A stretch of DNA of 64,000 nucleotides from Siphonodentalium dalli. Its lineage: Eukaryota; Mollusca; Scaphopoda; Gadilida; Siphonodentaliidae. The position numbers were made by a program, and so were the translations under genes. Shown here piece by piece: positions 42,311-54,287 of the stretch (position 1 is its first letter; each line of letters opens with the position of its first letter). Under the pieces are notes generated by a model that saw nothing but the letters and a program-made list of their open reading frames with translations, did not search any database and was not told where the DNA came from. The stretch spans positions 183,960,796 through 184,024,795 of the forward strand of contig CP136068.1 of the NCBI GenBank assembly GCA_032622095.1, given 5' to 3'.

Positions 42311-44877
42311 CTAGAAACGTTTAGTCTCCGCGATAAAATGCTGGACTATTTTGAACAATTTCACATTTTGTTTGTTATGAGCATTCGGGAGGCCAGCAAG
42401 TAGATTGTTCATGTGCGTTAATTTAATTCCTTCTCTGTGTAGCATATGAAACATCTCAGTTCGTTCTGACTGGTAGTGGGGACACATAAAGAAGTAGTGA
42501 TAGGCATCTTCACACTGGTTGCCGCACGTACAACGTGGGCTTCCTGCAATATAATTCTGAAATTTGTCAGACTGAAGATCACTACAATAGTTTCTTAGTC
42601 TGGCGTGCAATACATTATATTTCCTACGACCTGTATAGAAATATATTGGAGGTCAAGCGGTGGGATCAATTATTCTAAGATAATCTTTAAAATCGAAAAT
42701 CGTCGGAGCTTCTGTTATTGCGGAAGGCATGTCGTTCCACGCTTTTATAGTTGAGGGAAAAAATGACTTTTTGTAGTGCTCGGTATTGCTGAAGTACGTG
42801 TAAAAAATTTCGGGGTTTCTGAATTCATACTCGGATATATCGGCTATCCTGGGTGGTATTATTTTAGTGAGGTAAGTAGGGGCCCTCTGATTTACAATGT
42901 TATACATAGTTTGTAATTTATGAAGTTCGCGCCTTTTTCTTAGCGAGGGCCAGCCGACTTCTGTCATAATGTCTGTATCTGATACTGAACGCGTGAGGCC
43001 GCTGACAATTCTGGCTGCATCAATGTGTAATCGGTCAAGTTTATCCAATTGATATTTTGGCGCGCATGCCCAGACTACATCCGAGTAATCATATAGAGGC
43101 AGTATATATGTTTTATATATATTTTCTAATGTCTTCCTGTCGAGTTGGAATTAAAATTTTCTAAGTTGTTATAAGCGGGATGCTACTCTCTTTATAGTTG
43201 CATTTATATGATTGTTCCACGACATATTTGATTGGAGCTCAAGACCAAGGTGTTTGTGTGTCTCAACAAATGATATTGTGTCACTATTAAAAGTTAAATT
43301 AGGGATATCACCAGAGGTGCCAATCAATGAATATGACATGCCCATTGTTTTTGAGGGATTAAAGCTGACCAGCCAATTTTTTGACCATGTTGCTATGGTT
43401 TCAAGGTCCATATTCATAATCCGTGCTAACTCATTCAGATCGTGGTGGCTATTTGTAAGACAGGTATCGTCGGTGTACATTCTGGTCACGGAACTGATGT
43501 TGTCAGGTAGGTCATTTATGTAAACTAAAAATAGAAAAGGTCCTAAAATTGAGCCTTGAGGGACTCCCGCTGGGATGATCTCATAATCAGAAAAGCTGTC
43601 GTTTACTAATACGCGCTGCTGGCGGTTTCTTAGATAATTTTCTATCCATTTCAATGGTTTCCCTCGCACGCCATAACTAGACAGTTTATGTACCAATCCA
43701 CTGTGCCAAACTCTCTCGAATGCCTTCGATATATCACAGAAAGTAGAACACGTATATAAGCCATTGTCGAGAGATTTGCTCAGGTGATTATATAGATCTA
43801 TGGGTTGATGAGATGTACTTTGCCCTGGCATGAAACCCGATTGGCGTGAGTATATTAGTTCATTTAGAATTAAAGAACTTCCTGATATGTTTTAAGACAA
43901 CTTTTTCGAATATCTTTCCAATGCATGGTAGAAGCGAGATGGGGCGATAGTTCTTACTATCAGCGGAGTCGTCTTTTTTAAAGATGGGAACAACATTTGC
44001 CTTTTTCCATATAGATGGAAATTTTGTGGTATCGAATGATTTTCGGAAGAGTAAATTTAAAGGATAAGCAATTTTTTTAGCCGTGGCTTGAAGCATTCTC
44101 GCACAAATTCCATCGTGGCCATTGGCCTTGTTTAATTTTAGAGATTTAATTGCTAAAATTATTTCGTCTTCGGTGGACTCAAAGTCGTTCATAGTATTGC
44201 TACAACGAGAATTTAAAAAAGGTAAACTGTGATTTGAGTCATGTATCGATGAATTTGAAATGAAGCTCTTGTTCAGTATGTTGGCCTTATCTAGATCATC
44301 GGTTGCGTATAGGTTTCCATTTACATTTACGGTATTTATATTGTCGCTGGAGCAGTACAGGGGCGGAATATTCGTTGTTTTCTTTTTACAAAGGAGGTAA
44401 TTTATTAGTTGCCAGAAATCGCGAGGCGATGAAGATCCCTTCACGCGGTCTTCCAATTTTTCTTCAAATTTGGATTTGGCGTACTTTTTCATATTATTTA
44501 CTTTGTTTCTGGAATGCTTATAATTTTGCCAAGTATCGGGGTTATTGTTTCTTAGAGCTTTGGTTCGTAATTTTTCACGTTTGCGAATTTCTCTTCGGAT
44601 TTCTGAATTAAACCAGATTTTGTCCTTAGGTCGAACCGTAACAGATGATTGGGGGACTGTTTCTCGCATTATTGAATTAAATTTATTTTGGAAAATTATT
44701 GTGGCTGAATCGATGTCAAGACCCGATAAGAGATCATCCCAGTTTGTGTTTCCGAGCAATTCATTGGCTCTTCCGAAATTTGCTCTGGAGTAGTTCCACA
44801 CTACTCTGCGAAAAGATGTCACATTTGAGTAATCATAGGATAATGACACATATACACCCAAATGGTCAGAGACTCCA
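42311..44877 (-). pseudogene. LINE B ORF2, 3' part (endonuclease end, RT, C-terminus)
   Basis: This part resumes at GVSDHLGVY, the last endonuclease motif, directly after the Jockey-like insertion. It runs through the linker (PKDKIWFNSEIRREIRKREK), RT motifs (SKNYRPISLLP, CDISKAFERVWHSG, AGVPQGSILGPFLFL) and a catalytic box that reads YTDD instead of YADD. It ends in the CTCG ... DAYHYFFMC zinc-knuckle-like motif. Lesions are a frameshift near 43840, two in-frame stops near 43150-43170 and a TGA near 42651. The copy is dead even apart from the insertion. Confidence 0.92.
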
Positions 44878-45028
44878 CGAAGGGTAGCACCAGCAGCACT
44901 CACAGGAACACCTCATCGAGTCAGCAGCACTCTTTATCGGAAAGTCTTCCTCCTTACGGAGAACTTATAAAATTACCTCTAAGAGTAAAATCAAAGAGTA
45001 AACTTATATAAAATTGCTAAAATCAGAT

Positions 45029-46573
45029 ATGGCCAGTAAACAAACATCCGCGTCGCAGTGCCCTTTTCAAGGCGCCGATTCGAGTGAGTTTATTGCCTTC
45101 CTGAAAGAAGATAACAAATCGCTCAGGAAACAGATCGCCGGTCTAGAAATACAACTTGCTGGGTTCAGAGCCTCTATCGACAAGATGGCCGACCGCTTAC
45201 CCGAAAAGCAACCCACAGCAGAGAAATCTTCCAGCAAAAAAGAGAAAAAGACCGAGAAAATCAAAAAGAAACCTGATAAAAACACCACGACACCTGCCAC
45301 ATCATCAGCTCCAGTTCCAGATTTCGCCGCAAAACTACCCTCAGCAACCTCTGTACCGTCAGCAACTCCAGTACCCTCCATACCGCCAGCAACTCCAGTA
45401 CCCATCGTTCAAAAAAACCACGAAGACCACATCGAAGTTGAAATGACAGACGCTGAACAAGACATCTCCGACGAAGAATTCGCCACCGTCTTCAAAAACA
45501 AAAGAAGACGAAAAGAAAGCATGATGATTCCAGATCCTATCAGCCCAATCAGCACGCCAGCCAAAAAGATCAGAACGCACAAACAGCCTAGCCCGACAAA
45601 AGAACCAGAACGACAAGCGACCAATCACTCCAGCAACAATCCAACCAAGCGAAGAGACATCATAATAGTCGAAAACCTTACCAGCGAGATGAAGCAGAGT
45701 CCACATTTCCTCCATAGAACGATCACGACAAAATATCCCATCCGGACATCAACAACCAGAGCCGGCACTCTGCTAATCTATCCCCAGAATGATGAAACAA
45801 AGCAATATCTACTGACAAAAGCAAAAGACATCCCAGCTTTCAAAGACAACAACATTACGTTCAGACTAACCAACGGAAGCCGTCACCAGAGCACACCAAC
45901 GACTCATAAAGCCGTTATATGTGGCATACCTCCATCTGTCACAGATGACGACATTACACAAGACATTGGCGACAAATACACTGTACAAAGACTAAAGAGC
46001 TCCCATGACAACCAACCAACATGGAAAGTTAAAATCACCTGCGAGAACAAAGAAGCAAAGCAACTTATAATGAACGGCGTCAGACTAGGCTCCAACTTAA
46101 ACAAATATAAAGTCATCGAATACAAAGAACGACCACACGTAACCCAGTGCTACAAATGTCAAAAGTTCAATCACACGGCCGAATTCTGCAAAAGCAACGA
46201 CATAATCTGCAAAAATTGCGCGGGAAATCACAAACACCAAGACTGCACCAGTAACATCAAAAGATGCGCGAACTGCGACAGTGATCACCACTCAGCATAC
46301 AAGGGATGCACAGTTTTTAAAACTGAAGTTACAACAAAAGAAACACAAAAGCTCACATACGCAGCCGCCACAAGCAAACCCGCCGACATCACTGAAACCC
46401 TAAAGCTTGCAGCTGTAATAACATCGACCATTGTCAGCGCCCTGTCTGACAAACAAAGAGATCCACGAAATATCAAAGACAGCGTGTGTCAATACGTCGA
46501 ACATGCTGTCAACACCATATACAGAACTCAACTCACAAAAGAAACCATCCAACAGTTCACATACAGACGTTAA
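45029..46573 (+). CDS. LINE C ORF1: gag-like protein with three CCHC knuckles
   Basis: ORF1 packages element RNA into particles. I start at the ATG at 45029 (MASKQTS); the codons before it back to 45014 contain no ATG. About residues 20-55 form a short coiled coil, followed by a Lys-rich stretch and a Pro/Ala/Thr linker. A PRE_C2HC-like region precedes three tandem zinc knuckles: CYKCQKFNHTAEFC, CKNCAGNHKHQDC and CANCDSDHHSAYKGC. That triplet is typical of Jockey and I-type LINEs. The frame is open for 514 codons. The ORF2 start follows 57 bases after the stop. Confidence 0.88.
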   Translation: MASKQTSASQCPFQGADSSEFIAFLKEDNKSLRKQIAGLEIQLAGFRASIDKMADRLPEKQPTAEKSSSKKEKKTEKIKKKPDKNTTTPATSSAPVPDFAAKLPSATSVPSATPVPSIPPATPVPIVQKNHEDHIEVEMTDAEQDISDEEFATVFKNKRRRKESMMIPDPISPISTPAKKIRTHKQPSPTKEPERQATNHSSNNPTKRRDIIIVENLTSEMKQSPHFLHRTITTKYPIRTSTTRAGTLLIYPQNDETKQYLLTKAKDIPAFKDNNITFRLTNGSRHQSTPTTHKAVICGIPPSVTDDDITQDIGDKYTVQRLKSSHDNQPTWKVKITCENKEAKQLIMNGVRLGSNLNKYKVIEYKERPHVTQCYKCQKFNHTAEFCKSNDIICKNCAGNHKHQDCTSNIKRCANCDSDHHSAYKGCTVFKTEVTTKETQKLTYAAATSKPADITETLKLAAVITSTIVSALSDKQRDPRNIKDSVCQYVEHAVNTIYRTQLTKETIQQFTYRR

Positions 46574-46629
46574 AACAACACAGCCAAGGCTGACACGCCC
46601 AAACACACAAGCCGATTGTAACACCTACA

Positions 46630-49372
46630 ATGGCTGACACGACCAAACAGACTACAACAACACGCCACACACACAACTTGCCCACACAAAAACACGCTTT
46701 TCACCTACTCCACGTTAACATAAACGGACTATCTGCTAAACGCCAAATTCTTCAAGAGTACATCACCGACCAACAACCAGACGTTATCGCCATCAACGAA
46801 ACGAAACTCAACGACAACAGCAGGGTTAGCTTCACCAACTACAAGATCGCCCGCCGTGACCGTACCGCACACGGTGGCGGGGTCGCTCTCCTCATCCATA
46901 AAGACCTGAAACACGCCATGCTCAACACCGACGACCTAGACGAAGAAACCCTGGCAGTAGAAGTCACCATTCGCAGTGCCAAGACTGCCATCATCGCCAC
47001 ATATAACCCGCCAAACACAGACCTCAGCAATGCCTCCTTCAAACACTTCACATCAACCCACCGCCACTGCATCTTCATCGGAGACTACAACGCGAAGCAC
47101 ACCTACTACGGCTGTAAAGATACCAACAGAAATGATGACCGAATGTTCAACATCATCGAAGATCTTGATCTACTCATACTAAACAACATAGACGAACCAA
47201 CACATCACCACGCGGCGACATCTAAAGGAATCATGTGCTATATTGGAGACGACGTATCCAGCGACCACCTACCAGTACACATAAGATCCAGCAATGCCTC
47301 AACCGATCGCCACCCGAAAACCCTCCGCCGCAACCTAAATAAAGCCGACTGGGACAGTTTCCGACAGCAACTCACCAACAGCATAGACAATTCACCCATC
47401 ACATCAACCAGCGACATTGACGCGACATGCCAGCACCTATCCCAAACCCTCGAATCAGCCCTAGATACAGCATGCCCGAAACAACAAGTCAACACCACAG
47501 CATGGCGAGTCTCCCCCGAAACTCTGAAAATGATCCGACTTAAACGCAAGCTAAGAAGACTACAGCAGAAAAACCCAAACGACATGTACTACCTAAATCT
47601 TTACAACAACATGAACAGACAAGTCAAAACGGCAGTCAAAAAAGAAAAACAAGCATCCTGGCAGCGGTCGACAACCGAACTCGGCGATAAAAGAATGAAC
47701 AGAAACTTCTGGAGTACCTTCAAATCCCTTACCGGCACAGGAAAAAACAACAACAGCACAGAAAAACCCCTCAAAAAAACCGATGGCAGCCTGACCTCAG
47801 GAGACAAAGAGAAAGCAGAAGCCTTCGCCGACAACCTTCAAAAAATCCACAACACCCACCAAGGCCCAGCCTACGACGACGCCTTCAAAGCAACTGTAGA
47901 AAACCACATCAAAGACAACCCCGACCTCTTCAAACCACTTCCAAGTACCACCAACGACCACGATGATGTCTTCCCCGTAGCATCTCCAATCACACAAGAC
48001 GAAATCGCATCTAACCTAAAGAAGGGAAAAGGCAACTCAGCACCAGGCAACGACAGCATCACATACGCCATCCTACGACAAGCCCCTCCAGCCTTCTTCG
48101 CCAGACTACTCCTTCTATTCAACGCCTGCCTGACCATTGGATACTTCCCAACAGCATGGAAAACCGCCGTCGGTATCATGATACCCAAGCCAGAAAAAGA
48201 CCGCGCCATTCCCAACAACTATCGACCCATCAGCCTCCTCCAATGTACCGGGAAACTATTCGAAAGAATTATCAGCAGCCGACTACGAGAGCACCTTGAA
48301 TCCTCCAACTTCTTCAACCCGTGGCAGCGTGGCTACCGACAAGGCAAAGAAGGCATGGAACACATCGTTCGACTAGCTGAAGACGCCAGACTATCCCTTG
48401 GCAAAAACTGGTTAACAGCTGCAGTATTTCTTGACGTTGAGAAGGCACGACGGCCTAAGATACAAGTTCAGCCAGCTCAACATCGCCCGAAAATACACAC
48501 GACTAGTATCCTCTTTCCTACAAGATCGTCAACTCAGCGTCCGCATCAACAACGACACATCCAGCCCAGTATTCCTACGCGCCGGAACCCCACAAGGATC
48601 AGTACTCAGCCCACTCCTCTTCCTGATATACGCCAATGACATACCCACCAACCCAAGAAACAACGTAGAAATCTCACAATTCGCCGACGACCTAGGACTC
48701 TGGACAACACACAAAAACCCCAGGATCCTACAAAAACGATTACAAAAGACCCTCGACGACTTATCAACATGGTGCTCTAGATGGAGAATAAAACTCAACG
48801 CCAAGAAAACCCAACTCATCATATTCCACCAGAGAAAAACAACACAGACTATCAACATCAAGATAGACAACGAGACCGTTCAACCATCCAACCAAGCCAT
48901 CCTACTAGGAATCACCCTTGACCAACGAATGACCTTCGCCGCGCACATCAAAAAAGTCGCTGACAAAGCCAGAAAAAGAACAAACCTGCTAAGTTGTCTC
49001 AGAGGTACCGACTGGGGAACCAACAGCCAGACCATCATCAACCTCTTCAAACTATACGTCCGCCCAGTAATGGAGTATGGCGCACCCATCATAACAGCAG
49101 CCTCCAACAGCTCAATCGAAACCCTGCAGAAAGTCCAAAACAAAGCTCTCCGCATCGCTCTACATCAGCCAATCTTCACACCAATCCAAGCCCTCCACGA
49201 CGCAGCAGACATACCTACGATGAAACAACGACTAACCGACCTCAGAAACCAGACCCTCGCCAGAATCGACAACAGCCCACTCATCCAAGAACTCCATCTA
49301 CGAAACCAGCTGCTCTCCACCAAAAAGACCAAGTCCATCCTAGAAATCGACAACACCGACAGACCCATCTAG
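46630..49372 (+). pseudogene. LINE C ORF2: endonuclease-reverse transcriptase with one frameshift
   Basis: The APE endonuclease has LLHVNINGLSAKRQ, NETKLN, GDYNAKHTYYGC and SSDHLPVH. The block between the Asn-rich stretch and SDH is short (SKGIMCYIGDDVSSDH), which suggests a small in-frame deletion. RT motifs include NNYRPISLLQCTGKLFER, LDVEKA, AGTPQGSVLSPLLF and FADD, and a thumb with CSRWRIKLNAKKTQ. Right after LDVEKA the frame breaks (48445-48450) because the rest of RT motif A is missing. Downstream codons continue in another frame to 49372. The deletion abolishes polymerase function. Confidence 0.9.
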
Positions 49373-49571
49373 ATCCCATACAACCGTCAACCAAGCCAAC
49401 CAACAGCCAAATCCAACAGCCTCGACTCCTCCACCACGCTTCCACTGCTTTGCCTCCAAATACAACAGCCTCAACAACCGATTTTCATCGAAGAATTAAA
49501 GAAAGGGTGAAGGGAACTGCACAATGCATTCCGACCATCCTAACCGGCCTGCGGCCGGAAACTACACAACA
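49373..49571 (+). other. 3' UTR of LINE C
   Basis: This C/A-rich sequence ends in GGCCTGCGGCCGGAAACTAC with no poly(A) tract before the target duplication. Confidence 0.6.
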
Positions 49572-50379
49572 AGACTCCAGGATTGATTACATCGGCTTCT
49601 AGTACACGAAACGAATTGCTGATAATAATTGGATCTAATAGCGTACTCGATGAGCGTGATATTCTTGTAGGAGATGTTATAACATTTTTTATGCTATATC
49701 GGTCTATGATTTCTTTCAACTTAGAAGATGCATCTAGGAGATTGGAATTGTAGTCCCCCGTGATAATAATATTTTCTGATATGTCAAGTGCATCTGATAT
49801 CGATGTCTCTAGGTATTCCCAGTATTTTGGATCGCAGAACTGATCTGATCTATATGACATTCCTAGCATAATATGGCTTTTTTTGGAAAATAATTCAAAC
49901 CAAAGTATTGATGAGTCAAATTCTAGTTCATGTCTCCGCTTGTATATTATATGGGTCGCGAACATAACACATATACCTCCACCTCGAGAGTCGCGATCTT
50001 TCCGAACAGGGTCTTGATAACCCGGAATTTTTAGACTATCCGAACAGAATGATGGGTCCAGGTGAGTTTCACTAAAACACAGCACATCGAAATCGTTAAT
50101 GGTATCAACAATCTTTTCTAATTTATTTCTAATACTTCTGATGTTGTAATGGAAGATTGAAATTGTGTGGTTATTTTCGCTGGTGGCAGGACCAGGGTTG
50201 ATTTCAATATCACCTGATAATATCAGTATGAAAAATGTTGAGATGAATAATAATTTAAGATTTTGTGCTCGGAAGCTATATTTCAGGGATTCGCCTCTAG
50301 CCACGAGGGTATTCGGTGTCTTTTTCTTCAAATAAAAAACCCCAACTGCTGCCCTATATTGTTGTATCGAACAAGTCAT
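49572..50379 (-). pseudogene. LINE B ORF2, 5' part (2A leader and endonuclease)
   Basis: From the ATG at 50379 the frame runs MTCSIQQYRAAVGVF, a basic linker and a hydrophobic stretch (about residues 41-54), into GDIEINPGP (56-64) and the endonuclease motifs FHYNIRSIRNK, SETHLD, GGGICVMF and GDYNSN. It reaches the point where LINE C has inserted. This half has no stop or frameshift. The N-terminal 15 residues are nearly the same as in LINE A ORF2, which supports the shared start codon. Confidence 0.9.
50188..50214 (-). other. 2A ribosome-skipping motif (GDIEINPGP) in LINE B ORF2
   Basis: A second independent match to D-[V/I]-E-x-N-P-G-P, at the same place relative to the hydrophobic leader and endonuclease as in LINE A. 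The variable residue differs (Ile versus Thr) while the required residues are kept. Confidence 0.85.
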
Positions 50380-51000
50380 GATATTTTAGTCGGTGGTTCG
50401 ATATTAAAATGAGCAGCAATTGGGTCTTGTGGTTTGAGAAAATTTCAATGTACTTTAACATTTTCAACGTTGTCACCTGGTACTCAAAGTTTCCACAGCT
50501 ATGTGAAAAGCGGTGTTTCGGATCAGTTAGTGGGAACAGGTTATTGAACCTCAGATATATACAAGACAAGCAAGCAACGTGTAAGTTCATAAATACACAA
50601 ATATATATGTGAATTGGGAGAAAAGGTGTATGATGATTAGAAGTATAATACAAGATGATGTGGTATTGGTGAGGTTCCATATCGAATATCAACTGGCATG
50701 TGATTTTGTTTGGGACGGGGATGACTGGCAAGATGTAGGATATATACACGATGGTTCAGAGAGCGTTTCTTAATTTAGAATTTTCTGTGTATATAGTTTA
50801 ATATGAGTATGCAGCTATATATGATTTAATTTTCCATAGTTTTTCACGGAAATCACGACTGGTAAGTTTAATTTAATGGGTATTTAATTTAATAGATATT
50901 TGGTCCTAGTGACACAGTTTGGACATGTTCCATAGCGACGCACATGTAACGGTTTTCCTAGCCTAATGGGTTTATTTACGCATAATATACGAAATTCCAT
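50380..51000 (-). other. Probable 5' region of LINE B
   Basis: An open minus-strand frame (50354-50749) overlaps the ORF2 start in another frame, as also happens upstream of LINE A ORF2. No ORF1 like that at 26574-27992 is present, so LINE B is either 5'-truncated or organised differently. Confidence 0.4.
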
Positions 51001-53965
51001 CCTGATGTGAGGTAATGGGATTTCTGCCGGAGATATGAAAAATAAGGGATTTTTGCCACTACGGGTTTCCATAATCGCTGTTTTATTTGCATGGAAATCG
51101 GTCAAGAGATACGTTACCGTCGCACGCTCGCTCTTTTCGAAGAAGTGGATTTAATTTGTCGCCTGTTTGGGGAGGAATACATGTCAAATTACAGCATTTG
51201 CATGTGTATTTAGAGGTAATGACTGGTATAATATTTATAACTTATCTGTTGCTATCCCCGTTTTCACGCTTAAGGACCTTATCTCGCTTAAGGTGTTTGA
51301 ATTCAGCAGGTAGAATTTTTCGCGACATGAAAGCTGTGAACTGGTGAAGTGCGGGTTTGTAAATAATAGGTCAAGCTATGTTTCTCTATGTTTCACAGTT
51401 TTGTGTGTGTCACAATTTCTGAACACATGGTGAAAACATCCACACGGTATTAATTGTTAACTATAGCTTATATGCATATATTTACAATACCGACATACAT
51501 GCATTCTCCCATACATGTACATGCTATATTGCAAGAATATCTCCAAATCTCCAAACACACACTGCAGTAACTCATCTATTTCACATTAATACGATGGAAT
51601 AAAAAATCATAGATCATATATACCCCACGGATTCGCAAAACACACCAGTTGTGGTGTTTGATAATTTGCATATATTTAGTTAACACTAATATTCGAACTT
51701 TTAAGTTGATACTTTTATCGAACAAGCGTTATTATTTACTTTTTACATCGAAACATCTCAGTGATTCAATTCGTTCATGTCGACATTATGATGCAAGATT
51801 GAAAGAGTGGATCCCTTGAGGTTGGTTGGTTATAAATGCTCGCTGGTAGACAACGTAATGCATACGTTTGTCGCGAATGAATGGTACTGTACGCTTACCC
51901 ATGATATCAGACCGCTCCGCGATGTCTGCAATGTGAGCATAGAAGTATTTTATGTGAGGATCGCCACATATGAATGTACATTAATGACATTGACAACTTC
52001 CCAATAGCTTTCGGGGAAGACCGTTATGAAATAAACATCGAGAGTAAATTCCGCGCACACGACGACATTGAATATGCCACATTGCAAAAGACGAGAACAT
52101 ACCTACATGTATATGGCTTATTGGTTTACATTGCATGGACCGATATTGACGATTTAACCACCAAAATGATCGTAAATAAACGCTGATTATCAAACGCTTA
52201 ACGACTTGACTATCGTTTTTGGAACAGAAATCCTATGGGATGATAAGTAGTTACTGACAATATACATAATCGGGAGAGAAAGCACTCGTGACTCAGTGCA
52301 ACATCGTGCGTGTGGATGGCAATGATATTTTATGTGGTATAATCGGATAACAAAACAGTTGTTGCCCTTCTTCTCGGGAGACATCGAGATTTGTCACCCG
52401 CTTCGCTCCTCGGGAGACATTCCATTCTCGAGCGGGTGACAAATCTTAATGTCTCCCTCGACAACGGGCGACAACTGTATAATGTTTATTTAAACCATGT
52501 TCAGGGCGGATAAAACAACGGTGATTCACCGTAGAACTGATGAAATGGTATGGGACAGTCGGATTTCTACCGTCCGACACCGTCAAACCGACGGTATTTT
52601 CTAACAGTGTATGCAAATATGCAGGCGCCAACAGAAGATTCAAACATTCTCAGATATGTCGTAAAATAACGAAAATATAACGAAATACTCCTATGGAAAA
52701 AATATGCTCTGTAATGATCTAGAGAAGTGATAGGAAGTTATATTAGTTGTTGCCAAGTTTCCACGCTGACGCTTTTTAATTGTCACCACATCAAAATAAC
52801 AAGAAACTCGCTGACATCCAATATTCAATAGAACGCAGCAATGCTAAGTAGGGACATGATTAGTGTGTGCCCAAATCAATTTGTAAATTATTACAAAAAC
52901 ATTTGGCAATGAAATGGATTTGAGCTCAACAATAATTGTATTTAATTCCAAGTTGGCTGCTGGCAATTGACAATTTGATAACGCGAACCACGACAGATAG
53001 TAATCAGCAAATAATAACTTCACAATTCGCAATGGCCTCATGCGTGTCTTATTTTTAGCGAAATTACTGAATAGACTTTCTATGTCATTGTCCAGATAGT
53101 GTTAATTATATATAAAAATTGCATGCGCATACTGTTCACCCGTTGTTTAATCAAAATGACCGACATTGGGCAGTTGTTTGCAAATAATAATTTTCCTATT
53201 GTGTGCTATAAGTAGCTTATACATGGTGAGAATCGTTTACTCGAAATAGCCACTCGGTAAAGAGTCGTGGATATTTCTCGCACACTCTTCTCACCATGAC
53301 ATAATGTGTAAATGCGTTTCAATTTCTTAAATATTCTGTCCAAATTGACGATGTGGTTGGTATATTGCGTTGGTTTATCAGGACATGAGAAGCAGGGTTG
53401 GCGCTGGAGCCAAATTTTCTCTTGCCAAATGAAATTTTTATTTTGCCAAATTTATAAATTATTTGCCAAATTTAATAGAGGGTATATATTTGGGAAATTG
53501 AAGGAAGTTCTCTTTTTCTTTTCTTTTTTTATATAACGTAAAACCTAACCCCGTACAAAGGTAAAATTAGCTACATGTATAGTGATCGCAAGTAGTATTA
53601 ATATATATCAAAGTAACAATAAATATCTTCGCGACAGCAGCATTTACGTTTAATGTTGCTAACACAGTTATCAAACTTGAAGTATCTGTCATCACAGCAA
53701 TCATAGCATACATATTTCGCCCTGTGTCTAACGACAAAGCCGAACCACCAGCTAATCCCCCACTAGCCAATCACATTCGACTGATTAATCTATTGTCTCA
53801 TAATCGCTGGTCACAACACACGGGTATCACACATATGCGATGGGCAGTGTCACCAGTAATGTGCATACACATGGGATTAACTGTAAAAACAATTTTATAA
53901 TCACCTTTTGCTGTTCGTGCAAAGTGTCGTAATTAATATTGAGAGCCTATTACAAACAAATTACG
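51001..53965. other. Intergenic with one strong hairpin, no gene seen
   Basis: An inverted repeat with 27-base arms (52376-52402 and 52431-52457; GGGAGACAT ... GTCACCCGCT) stands out. Segment 53405-53475 has four copies of TTGCCAAAT. Short ORFs at 51087-52186 have no recognisable domains. Confidence 0.45.
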
Positions 53966-54274
53966 GGGGCCTCGGTGGCTCAATCGGTTAGGGGTACAAC
54001 TCCAAGCCGTTTCGCCTTCCAGCGCTGGCGATAAGGGTTCAAATTGACATGTTTCCATCGTGGACTTTGTAACTCGATATCGTTATCTGGGAAAGTTGCC
54101 AGTTACTTGCCGATGGCCGGTGGTTTGCCGCACATGGTCGACGAGTTTATCAGCCATTGAAATCACTGTTAGATTAGCCGTAAGTGTGCGGATTTCCTCC
54201 ACCATTAAAACTGGCAATGTCGTGATATGGCCTTAGTGGCTAAAGCGACATAAAACCCCAATCAATCAATCAAT
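53966..54274 (+). mobile_element. tRNA-derived SINE with 13-bp TSD
   Basis: Pol III box A-like GTGGCTCAATCGGTTAGGG (53975-53993) and box B-like GGTTCAAAT (54036-54044) mark a tRNA-related head. The body carries a conserved block (GGATTTCCTCCACCA, AAGCGACATAAAACCCC) and an ATCA-repeat tail. The target duplication CAAACAAATTACG flanks both ends (53953-53965 and 54275-54287). The body and tail resemble the SINE families widespread in molluscs (RUDI/V-type or Meta-type); the exact family is uncertain. Confidence 0.9.
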
Positions 54275-54287
54275 CAAACAAATTACG

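Larger units (their letters stand above)
44878..49571 (+). mobile_element. LINE C: Jockey-like retrotransposon nested in LINE B, 8-bp TSD
   Basis: AGACTCCA flanks both ends (44870-44877 and 49572-49579), and removing the insert rejoins the LINE B endonuclease at Gly-Val-Ser-Asp-His. The order is 5' UTR (44878-45028), gag-like ORF1 with three zinc knuckles, ORF2 with endonuclease and RT, and a 200-bp 3' UTR without an obvious poly(A). The + strand is strikingly rich in A and C and poor in T and G compared with everything around it. Confidence 0.9.
41991..51000 (-). mobile_element. LINE B: 2A-led CR1/L2-like element, interrupted by a Jockey-like LINE
   Basis: The minus-strand element shares its 3' end (AATAAAATATG... 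on that strand) and ORF2 layout with LINE A. ORF2 starts at 50379 and continues to 42311, but 44878-49571 is a foreign + strand element with its own 8-bp target duplication. The left border is at an A-rich tail near 41991. The right border is uncertain; an 8-bp match (CCTGATGT) at 41970 and 51001 could be the target duplication but may be chance. Confidence 0.8.

Noticed and set aside
45067-48870. Many 60-115-codon minus-strand ORFs opposite LINE C
   Set aside because: They arise because the A/C-rich coding strand leaves few stop codons on the opposite strand.
41970-51008. CCTGATGT as a target duplication of LINE B
   Set aside because: Eight bases matching over a wide search region can occur by chance and the 5' border is not independently supported. 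It is kept only as a possibility.
51250-51320. GAATTCAGCAGGT-like string resembling the 28S rRNA start region
   Set aside because: Only about a dozen bases agree and the surrounding sequence does not fit rRNA.
53966-54060. Possible functional tRNA gene
   Set aside because: Box A and B are present but the cloverleaf is degenerate and the unit has a SINE body, an ATCA tail and a target duplication.
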